Source of the DNA: JAKPNF01 sp031556275
Lineage (GTDB): Bacteria; Verrucomicrobiota; Verrucomicrobiia; Opitutales; JAKPNF01
DNA length: 6,568 nt
NCBI GenBank assembly: GCA_031556275.1
Contig: JAVBTG010000116.1
Span: 1-6,568 of the forward strand
Direction of reading: 5' to 3'
In this document: positions 1 to 5,099 of the stretch, one piece after another
How positions within the stretch are numbered: the stretch's first letter is position 1
Layout: the number at the start of each line of letters is the position of its first letter
The notes under the pieces: model-generated
Database searches by the model: none
Seen by the model: only the letters and a program-made list of their open reading frames with translations
Told to the model about the DNA's origin: nothing
Position numbers and translations under genes: made by a program

Positions 1-507
1 GCTTCTCATCCTATGCGCAGGCCTCGCCTCGTCAGCCCCCTTCTTCAAGAGCCAGTAATAGGGCCAGACGCAGAAAAACGACGAAGGGACCAACCCCAGC
101 AACGCCGCGTTAAAACCACGTCCTTCGAAACCGTCAGGCCCCATCCAACAAAACAAGAGATAGCCGATCGTGGAAAAGAAAACGCCCATGCCCAAAAGCA
201 CCGCGCACCGCCATTTCACGCCCGTCAGTGGTCGCGCTATTTTTTGACCGACCATCATCAAACAGATGGTCGCCACACTTGCCGTCAAATAAATCACCGG
301 CAGCCCGATATAATAAACCGCGCAAATCTTTTCCGGGAATATCATCCACGCCAAATACGGCCAATAAACTCCGAAAATAAGGGCGATAACCACATCCGCC
401 CCGTTGGCCAGAAAAAGCAGGGCACCCACCAGCGATATCAGCAGATAGCCGGCCAGTGTCGCGCGCACGCCGACTTTCAACAGGCCTCCTATGTCCGTGT
501 TTTTCAT
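1..507 (-). CDS. Multi-pass membrane protein of unknown function, C-terminus off the left edge
   Basis: Reading the minus strand from the ATG at 507-505 gives 169 codons without a stop to position 1, so the 3' end is outside the window. The protein begins MKNTDIGGLLKVGVRATLAG. Hydrophobic stretches lie at about residues 11-34, 38-58, 62-87, 99-121 and 134-154, suggesting four or five inner-membrane helices, followed by a charged segment (KKGADEARPAHRMR). An in-frame TGA lies a dozen codons upstream, with no ATG, GTG or TTG between it and the chosen start, so the ATG is well determined. There is no Shine-Dalgarno site; an A-rich run precedes the ATG. It is co-oriented with the membrane-protein gene upstream (626-1207) and has its own promoter-like sequence. 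I recognise no family. Hydrophobicity in this frame and not in the others supports a real gene. The function is unknown. Confidence 0.75.
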   Translation of the reverse strand, partial: MKNTDIGGLLKVGVRATLAGYLLISLVGALLFLANGADVVIALIFGVYWPYLAWMIFPEKICAVYYIGLPVIYLTASVATICLMMVGQKIARPLTGVKWRCAVLLGMGVFFSTIGYLLFCWMGPDGFEGRGFNAALLGLVPSSFFCVWPYYWLLKKGADEARPAHRMRS

Positions 508-625
508 TTTTTTTAAAGCAATGCGAACACGCGCTGAACGTCAGTATGCATATTTCGCATAATCTGTAAATATATTATTTATAAAATGTAAACCGTCGCC
601 ATTTCGCGCCATTGCCGTCCTCTCA
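508..625. other. 118-bp intergenic gap, AT-rich core
   Basis: This gap separates the two co-oriented membrane-protein genes. It holds the AT-rich promoter-like stretch (541-592) and a short direct repeat CGCCATT (597-603 and 607-613). I see no convincing intrinsic terminator after the stop codon at 626-628 and no small ORF worth calling. Confidence 0.5.
543..570 (-). promoter_or_regulatory. Putative promoter of the leftmost membrane-protein gene
   Basis: On the minus strand TTTACA (570-565) is followed after 16 bp by CATACT (548-543). These match the sigma70 consensus at 5 of 6 and 4 of 6 positions. Transcription would start near 536, giving a leader of about 29 nt before the ATG at 507. The surrounding 541-592 stretch is strikingly AT-rich compared with the neighbouring coding sequence. 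A second TTTACA lies 22 bp further upstream (592-587). The call rests on consensus matching only. Confidence 0.4.
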
Positions 626-1207
626 TCAATCCGCGTGGGGATTCTTCGCAAGCGGAATCCCCTCCTTCGGGCGCTCCGCCTTCCCTCGCGCCCGTTTCGG
701 ATAGGTAAAAACGTAATCGCTTTTACAAGGATGGGCCTGCGAATTCAAACGCGCGTAGTAACGGCACATCAGGTAGTGGCACCCTGTCGCGACAGCCCAT
801 GCGGGCGAGAAAAAAAGCCAAAGCACCCCTGCCATGAGAAAATTAACCCCTGGGCACCCCCATAAAAACAGCAATCCTCCCAAAACCACCGTCAAAAACG
901 CCGCGGCTCCGCTCAAGGGAACATAATGGAAGGACTCCCCCCATCGCGTGAAACGCATGGCACACAGCGACAATGCCACAACGCAGAAGGCGTACACGAA
1001 AAAAATCCCCATCGGCATCCACAGTTCCGATTCATTTTTCACTGTGGAAAACAAGGATTTTAGCAAAGAGAAATAACTAGGCTCCCCGTCATAGACGACC
1101 ACCTCCAACCACATCACAAATGTGAAAACGAAGCACAAAAAAACGAACCACAGCGGGATCGCCGCGATGGAAAGGCATGTGTTCAATGTGCGCCGTGTAG
1201 TCTGCAT
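626..1207 (-). CDS. Four-helix membrane protein of unknown function
   Basis: The product has 193 residues, starting at the ATG at 1207-1205 and ending at a TGA. Hydrophobic segments at about 12-37, 63-84, 98-117 and 121-143 indicate four transmembrane helices, with a short polar loop rich in Ser, Lys and Glu after the first. The tail from about 144 to 193 is basic and polar (including YPKRARGKAERPKEG) and is probably cytoplasmic by the positive-inside rule. The N-terminal TTRR also fits a cytoplasmic N-terminus. The gene begins 27 bp after the decarboxylase stop codon with no terminator between, so it is probably cotranscribed with it. There is no clear ribosome-binding site. It is far too small to be a CadB, AdiC or PotE-type antiporter. 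No family was recognised. A distant similarity in layout to the next membrane protein (aromatic-rich last helix) is possible but not demonstrated. Confidence 0.8.
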   Translation of the reverse strand: MQTTRRTLNTCLSIAAIPLWFVFLCFVFTFVMWLEVVVYDGEPSYFSLLKSLFSTVKNESELWMPMGIFFVYAFCVVALSLCAMRFTRWGESFHYVPLSGAAAFLTVVLGGLLFLWGCPGVNFLMAGVLWLFFSPAWAVATGCHYLMCRYYARLNSQAHPCKSDYVFTYPKRARGKAERPKEGIPLAKNPHAD

Positions 1208-1234
1208 GTTTGAACCAACGGCACCCGTGAAAAA

Positions 1235-3577
1235 CTATTTCTTCGAAGCCTTAGTTTTACCGTCCCCGGATGTCGGGAGCTTCAGGCAAAGGGTCTTGAA
1301 ATATTTTTTCCCGTCGCGCTCGTCGCGCTCGATCCCGTGGATCTCGCTCTGGTAGCCGGGGAACTCGTTTTCAAAATCCTGCCGCAGTTTGAGATACTCG
1401 TAAATGGGCCGCGCCTTCTCGTTGAGCTGCTCGCCCCCCATCAAAATGGGGATGCCCGGGGGGTACGGCACCATCATCACGGCGGCGGTGCGCCCCATAA
1501 TCTCGTCGATTTGCACATACTCGACGTTGCGGCGCACGACCTCGCGGTAGGTCTCGCTCGGGCGCATGGCAGGATCGGGCAGCACTTGGAAGGCCGCCTG
1601 CATTTTTTCCAAAATCCGATGCTCGCAATAGTAGGCGTGAATGGCATTGCAGTGATCCTTCAACCCCACGCCCGCGTAGCGCGGATGCGCGGCGACCAGC
1701 TGCGGCAGCACGTCGTCCATGGGCGCGTTCTCGTCATAAAGACTCTTGAATTTGAGCAGCGCCGCGAGCAGACTCCCCTGCTTCGCCTTCGTCGTGCCCA
1801 GCGAATTGAGCAGCAAAAAGGAATAGTAATCCGTCTTCTCGCACACGATGCCCTCGCGGATCAGGAAGCTTGTCAGCACATCGGCGGGGATTCCCTCGCG
1901 TGCGAAATTGCCCTCGTCGTCGATGCCCGGGGTCGTGAACGTGAGCTTGATCGGGTCGAGCATCGCGTAGTTCTCCTCGATGTCCTCAAACCCGTGCCAG
2001 TTGTTCACGCGGTCGAACACCCATACATTCTGGTGGGCGGCCAGATACTCGGTGTCCACGTCCTCGAAGGGCACCCATTTCCCGCGCACGGGCACTTCCT
2101 TGGGTTGCCACATGCCGAAGAACCAGTCGTCGGAATTCTTGCGCTTGAGCTCGCGCTCGATCTTCGCGACTTTTTTGCGCAAGGAAATCGCCTCGCACAA
2201 AATGTCGTGCAGCATGACTTCGCCGTTGTCCTCCATCATCTTCGTGGCCACGTCGAGCGAGGCGATCATATTGTACTGCGGGGAGGTTGAGGCGTGCATC
2301 ATGTACGACTCGTTGAACTCGTCCGGATCAATCTTCACCGTGCCCCCCTCGCGGATGTGCAGCATGGAGGCCTGCGAAAACGCGGTCAGCAACTTGTGGG
2401 TCGACTGCGAGCAGAAAATCGGCGGGTGCGTCGGCTCGCGGCTGTCGTTGGTCATGCCGAAATGGCCGCGATAAAGCGGGTTGAATTTCGCGTACGCGTA
2501 CCATGCCTCGTCGAAATGCAAATTCGAGACGCCCTTTTTCACGTGCTTTTTGATGTTGACCACGTTGTAGCACACCCCGTCGTACGTCGAGTTGGTGAGC
2601 GCCGACATTTTGACGGGCAGATGCCTGCTCGCCTCAGGAATCAGCGCGGTCTCGGCGATGCGTTTTTTGATGTGGTCGGGGTCAAACTCCGCCAAACGCA
2701 CGGGGCCGATAATGCCGCGCTTGTTGCGCCGAGGCATCATGTAAATCGGAAAAGCCTCGGTGATGACCATGGCGTAGTTCAGGGACTTGTGGCAGTTGCG
2801 GTCGACCAGCGCGATGTCGCCGGGCAGCACCTGCGACCTCCAGATGATCTGGTTGACGTTCGAAGTGCCGTTGAGCACGTAGTACGTCTGGTCCGCGCCG
2901 AAGACGCGGGCGGAATTGCGCTCGGCGTCGCCGCACACTCCGCTGTGGTCGAGGAGCGAACCCAGCTCCGACACCGAGATCGACAGATCGCTGCGAAACG
3001 TGTTTTCGCCGAAAAATTTGTGCATCGCCACGCCGGCGGGGCTGCGCAAAAACCCGAGCCCTCCCATGTGCCCCGGCGTGTGCCACGCGTACTTGTAATC
3101 CTCGGCGTAGTCCACCAGCTCGCCGAAGAAGCGCGGATACACCTGCTTGACGTACTCGACCAGATGGATCTCGATGCGCCCCGCCAAAAAGTCCACGGTG
3201 TCGGCCGTCTTCCACATGCACCCGTTGATGTTCTTCAACACCTCGACGGGGATGTTCTCCATCTCCAATCGGTCGGTCAGCAGCAGGACAGGCACCTTCT
3301 TGTTGCGCTGGCGGATCGTCCGCAAAAAATCGTCGGGCTTGATGTTCTCGATCGTGCCCTCGGTGGGGATGTCCCAGTCGATGACGATCGTCCCGATGTC
3401 GGCGCGGGAAATAAACACCTCCGAGGCGTCCTCGTAGGTGTACGAGGCGATGACGGAGCATTCCTGATTTTCGGTCAGCTCGTTGGCCAGCTTCATCAGG
3501 CGGAACCCTTCGTCCGTCTTGGAATGAAACTGCGAGGAGACGATCAGAACGGGCCAGTATTTTTTGACGATTTTCAT
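1235..3577 (-). CDS. PLP-dependent Orn/Lys/Arg decarboxylase, class I (lysine or arginine type)
   Basis: This cytosolic enzyme removes the alpha-carboxyl group of a basic amino acid to give cadaverine, agmatine or putrescine. That consumes a proton and feeds polyamine synthesis. At 780 residues it is slightly longer than the usual 710-760. Residues 1 to about 140 form the Rec-like wing domain. The PLP-binding aminotransferase fold follows from about TPGH (167-170). The phosphate-binding GTSN is at 237-240, the ring-stacking His is in DRNCHKS (H263), and the pyridine-nitrogen Asp is in HFDEAW (D356). The Schiff-base lysine is K395 in QSTHKLL. The C-terminal domain includes the family signature PYPPGIP (704-710). 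From memory, motifs such as STSPQYNMIASLDVA and FGENTFRSDLS resemble Pseudomonas LdcA (lysine decarboxylase) more than E. coli AdiA, but substrate cannot be fixed by reading. The tail after about 767 is short and Lys-rich. The start at 3577 gives the expected wing-domain N-terminus. It is probably the first gene of an operon with the membrane protein at 1207-626, and has an elaborate leader. Confidence 0.96.
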   Translation of the reverse strand: MKIVKKYWPVLIVSSQFHSKTDEGFRLMKLANELTENQECSVIASYTYEDASEVFISRADIGTIVIDWDIPTEGTIENIKPDDFLRTIRQRNKKVPVLLLTDRLEMENIPVEVLKNINGCMWKTADTVDFLAGRIEIHLVEYVKQVYPRFFGELVDYAEDYKYAWHTPGHMGGLGFLRSPAGVAMHKFFGENTFRSDLSISVSELGSLLDHSGVCGDAERNSARVFGADQTYYVLNGTSNVNQIIWRSQVLPGDIALVDRNCHKSLNYAMVITEAFPIYMMPRRNKRGIIGPVRLAEFDPDHIKKRIAETALIPEASRHLPVKMSALTNSTYDGVCYNVVNIKKHVKKGVSNLHFDEAWYAYAKFNPLYRGHFGMTNDSREPTHPPIFCSQSTHKLLTAFSQASMLHIREGGTVKIDPDEFNESYMMHASTSPQYNMIASLDVATKMMEDNGEVMLHDILCEAISLRKKVAKIERELKRKNSDDWFFGMWQPKEVPVRGKWVPFEDVDTEYLAAHQNVWVFDRVNNWHGFEDIEENYAMLDPIKLTFTTPGIDDEGNFAREGIPADVLTSFLIREGIVCEKTDYYSFLLLNSLGTTKAKQGSLLAALLKFKSLYDENAPMDDVLPQLVAAHPRYAGVGLKDHCNAIHAYYCEHRILEKMQAAFQVLPDPAMRPSETYREVVRRNVEYVQIDEIMGRTAAVMMVPYPPGIPILMGGEQLNEKARPIYEYLKLRQDFENEFPGYQSEIHGIERDERDGKKYFKTLCLKLPTSGDGKTKASKK

Positions 3578-3589
3578 CCGTGTAAAAAT

Positions 3590-3709
3590 TTAAAATTCGC
3601 ACATACCCGCACACGCGCCGCGCCCGTTCGCCGAAAAACAACGCGCCGCGGAAATTTCATTTCCGTTGCGCGCGCGAAAGATACGCCCCAAAGCGCCGTT
3701 TTTGTTCAT
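3590..3709 (-). CDS. Possible 39-residue leader peptide upstream of the decarboxylase
   Basis: An ATG at 3709-3707 opens a 39-codon frame ending in TAA at 3592-3590, 12 bp before the decarboxylase ATG. The peptide begins MNKNGALGRIFRARNGNE and contains five Arg (residues 9, 12, 14, 23, 30) and one Lys. The terminator-like hairpin lies inside this frame, so ribosome position could affect its folding. There is no Shine-Dalgarno site before the ATG, and Arg codons are expected by chance in such GC-rich sequence. E. coli speF is a known precedent, as its leader peptide senses ornithine. That precedent is the main reason to record this one. It may well be a chance ORF. Confidence 0.2.
   Translation of the reverse strand: MNKNGALGRIFRARNGNEISAARCFSANGRGACAGMCEF
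3613..3650. repeat. 10-bp direct repeat in the decarboxylase leader
   Basis: ACGCGCCGCG occurs at 3613-3622 and again at 3641-3650, 28 bp apart on the plus strand. The second copy is the descending arm of the terminator-like hairpin as read on the minus strand. The first copy lies downstream in the transcript and could pair with the same partner. The region is GC-rich, so chance is possible. Confidence 0.4.
3634..3672 (-). terminator. Terminator-like hairpin in the decarboxylase leader (candidate attenuator)
   Basis: On the minus strand CGCGC-AA-CGGAAAT, loop GAA, then ATTTCCG-CG-GCGCG forms a 7-bp upper stem and a 5-bp lower stem separated by a 2x2 internal loop (3672-3642). It is followed directly by TTGTTTTT (3641-3634). 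A GC-rich stem plus a T-run is the layout of an intrinsic terminator. It lies between the predicted promoter and the decarboxylase start, about 57 nt before the ATG. Nothing else that could use it as a 3' terminator is visible on this strand. Transcriptional attenuation is therefore the natural reading, though a DNA operator palindrome is an alternative. Confidence 0.5.
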
Positions 3710-3717
3710 GCAGGAAA

Positions 3718-3737
3718 GCGGGAACAACAAATCCCGC
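3718..3737 (-). promoter_or_regulatory. Short hairpin at the 5' end of the decarboxylase leader
   Basis: On the minus strand GCGGGA and TCCCGC form a perfect 6-bp stem closing an 8-nt loop (TTTGTTGT). It would sit within the first 25 nt of the transcript from the predicted promoter. It could stabilise the 5' end, form part of a leader fold, or as DNA be a protein-binding palindrome. The stem is short, so function is uncertain. Confidence 0.35.
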
Positions 3738-3748
3738 CCAATGACTTC

Positions 3749-3776
3749 AAAATAGACGCATCGCCCCCGCTGTCAA
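3749..3776 (-). promoter_or_regulatory. Putative sigma70 promoter of the decarboxylase
   Basis: On the minus strand a perfect TTGACA (3776-3771) is followed after 16 bp by TATTTT (3754-3749), a 4 of 6 match to the -10 consensus. Transcription would begin near 3742, leaving a leader of about 165 nt before the ATG at 3577. No closer promoter of equal quality is visible. The AT-rich patch at 3584-3597 lacks a good -35 partner. Confidence 0.5.
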
Positions 3777-3881
3777 GATGTCGCATCTCTCGCCCGCATT
3801 TTTCCCACGGGCACCCGCTGTTTTCTCAATTTCCCCTCAACAACACACTGAAATAACTCGCTTAGAACACAAGTTTTGTCC

Positions 3882-3887
3882 TATATT
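3882..3887 (+). promoter_or_regulatory. Possible -10 box of the secreted-protein gene
   Basis: TATATT lies ten bases upstream of the ATG at 3897. Used as a -10 element it would place the transcript start at about 3894-3895, making the mRNA essentially leaderless. This agrees with the lack of any Shine-Dalgarno sequence. No good -35 hexamer is found at 15-18 bp upstream (best CTTAGA at 3861-3866), so the call is weak. Confidence 0.25.
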
Positions 3888-3896
3888 TACCCCTGT

Positions 3897-5021
3897 ATGC
3901 GACCCATCCCCACTTTTTGCGCGGCCGTGGCCGCGGTCGTTCTATGGACCGGCTTGTTGCACGCCCAACCAGTGGGCACCCCCAAAGGCCGCGTCGGCTA
4001 CTACGCCTTCGAGTCCGGCAACTTCGACGGCCCCATCTGGCGCAAGTTTGAACCCGGCAAAGACTTCCCCAAAAAAATCGACCGCAACGCCCGCCCCAAC
4101 AGTATGGAGGAGGACGCCTGCATCGGCACCAACGACGTGACGGTGACGATCAACAAGCCGCAGATCGCCAACTCTTGGCAACATCGCGGCGCCAACAATC
4201 GCACGCTCATCAAGGAGGGTGCGGACTTCAAGGTGAACGGGTTCACCATTCAGCGCGGCAACAACACCTACCGCGGCACCATTTCCATGACGGGCGGCTC
4301 GCTGGAGGTGAAGGATCTTTTTTTCCTGTGCGGCGGCAATGTCACCGAAGACGCCAACTGCGTATTCGATCAGTCGGGCGGCACGGTAACCCTCGTGAAT
4401 CTTGCGCTGAACGTCACCAGCCCCTTTCCGCTGACGGCCTCGCCCACGGCGGTCGGCGTCTACAATTTTTCGGGCGGCACGATCAACCTGCTCTCGGAGT
4501 CGACCGCTCCCAACCGCGTGGGCATCCGCAAGGGCTACGGCAAAGGCACCTTTAACTGGACGGGGGGCGTGCTCAACGCCAAGGCTCTGTCAGAGGGCAT
4601 CACCAACAACGGCGGCATTTTGAGCCTCGGCGGCGAAGGCGTCATCGGCGAGACCAAGCTCATCAGCGACACCGCGCAGACTTATGTCCAGGCCGCCAAG
4701 GGCGTTCTCTCCGTGGATCTGGGCGGCCGCAGCAAATTCGACCGTCTGATCTGGAAGGACAAAACCAACCACTCCGCCGTGAAATTGGAAAGCGGCGCCG
4801 TCATACGCATCAACTGCCTGCGCGGCTACAAACCGACGGCGGGTGTGAGCTTCGAAATCATCAGCACCAACCGCCTGGAGGGGGGCGACCGCCTCATCCT
4901 CGAAGGCGACGCGGCCAAAGACTTCTCCTACACCGTCACCGAAAGCGGTCCCAAGGCGGGCCTAACCCTGGTGTGCACCCCCGGCAAAGGCGGCCGCCGC
5001 ATGGATGCCGAGCAAAAATAA
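3897..5021 (+). CDS. Secreted beta-helix-like protein with autotransporter-type repeats
   Basis: I chose the ATG at 3897, giving 374 residues, because the product then starts directly with a classical signal peptide. It has MRP, a hydrophobic core at about residues 7-21, and a likely cleavage after LHA (23). An in-frame TTG at 3876 would add seven residues with no benefit. The mature protein has short repeated turns: MTGGSLEV (131-138), QSGGTVTL (159-166), FSGGTINL (191-198), WTGGVLNA (221-228) and NNGGILSL (237-244). Such 'SGGT-hydrophobic' turns are typical of right-handed beta-helix, autotransporter-associated repeat proteins of Verrucomicrobiota and Planctomycetota. The C-terminal part (about 258-361) looks like a beta-rich cap ending in GLTLVC. 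There is no outer-membrane barrel and no PEP-CTERM anchor; the end is a basic tail (KGGRRMDAEQK). It is therefore probably periplasmic or released. The role is unknown; adhesion or carbohydrate binding are guesses. No catalytic motif was seen. Confidence 0.85.
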   Translation: MRPIPTFCAAVAAVVLWTGLLHAQPVGTPKGRVGYYAFESGNFDGPIWRKFEPGKDFPKKIDRNARPNSMEEDACIGTNDVTVTINKPQIANSWQHRGANNRTLIKEGADFKVNGFTIQRGNNTYRGTISMTGGSLEVKDLFFLCGGNVTEDANCVFDQSGGTVTLVNLALNVTSPFPLTASPTAVGVYNFSGGTINLLSESTAPNRVGIRKGYGKGTFNWTGGVLNAKALSEGITNNGGILSLGGEGVIGETKLISDTAQTYVQAAKGVLSVDLGGRSKFDRLIWKDKTNHSAVKLESGAVIRINCLRGYKPTAGVSFEIISTNRLEGGDRLILEGDAAKDFSYTVTESGPKAGLTLVCTPGKGGRRMDAEQK

Positions 5022-5099
5022 TACGCGCGAGAATTTTACATCGCCCAAGCGCGCCGAATTGACAGGGCTCGCGCCCCTATGTCATAAACAAGGCAATTC
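5022..5099. other. 78-bp gap between the secreted-protein and helicase genes
   Basis: Apart from the promoter candidate, the gap contains CGCGC (5024-5028) and GCGCG (5049-5053), which could pair across a 20-nt loop but lack a T-run. I see no convincing intrinsic terminator after the stop at 5019-5021, so readthrough into the helicase gene cannot be excluded. Confidence 0.4.
5059..5088 (+). promoter_or_regulatory. Putative promoter of the helicase gene
   Basis: A perfect TTGACA (5059-5064) is followed after 18 bp by CATAAA (5083-5088), a 4 of 6 match to the -10 consensus. Transcription would start at about 5095, only some five bases before the ATG at 5100. That would remove the AAGG (5090-5093) that otherwise looks like a Shine-Dalgarno site, so promoter and ribosome-binding site cannot both be right as drawn. 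A small GGGC-TCGC-GCCC inverted repeat (5065-5076) lies in the spacer. Confidence 0.35.

Larger units (their letters stand above)
3578..3896. other. Divergent intergenic region with decarboxylase leader
   Basis: This 319-bp region separates the divergently transcribed decarboxylase and secreted-protein genes. About half of it (3578 to roughly 3742) would be the decarboxylase mRNA leader, containing two hairpins, a T-tract and a short ORF. The rest (roughly 3777-3896) is promoter territory for the plus-strand gene, with little recognisable beyond a TATATT box. I see no tRNA and no known riboswitch consensus that I can name. Confidence 0.6.

Noticed and set aside
13..516. Plus-strand ORF of 167 codons at the left end
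   Set aside because: The opposite strand encodes a coherent multi-helix membrane protein with a clear start. The plus-strand translation is Gln/Arg/His-rich and shows no protein-like pattern.
1208..1234. Terminator between decarboxylase and the membrane protein
   Set aside because: The only inverted repeat (ACGG/CCGT around 1218-1228) is 4 bp long without a T-run, too weak to terminate.
1337..2290. Plus-strand ORF of 317 codons opposite the decarboxylase C-terminal half
   Set aside because: Same antisense artefact: low-information, His-, Leu- and Val-rich translation with no recognisable domain.
2682..3641. Minus-strand ORF of 319 codons overlapping the decarboxylase in another frame
   Set aside because: The Arg-rich translation is a typical shifted-frame shadow; the overlapping frame carries the conserved enzyme.
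2294..3856. Long plus-strand ORF (520 codons) opposite the decarboxylase
   Set aside because: It is antisense to a gene with unmistakable catalytic motifs. The translation is His/Arg/Val-rich with no motif or membrane pattern, as expected from the reverse strand of GC-rich codons, and it also overruns the intergenic promoter region.
3876..3899. TTG at 3876 as the start of the secreted protein
   Set aside because: The ATG at 3897 starts the signal peptide directly. The extra residues SYIYPC add nothing and the TTG overlaps the likely -10 box.
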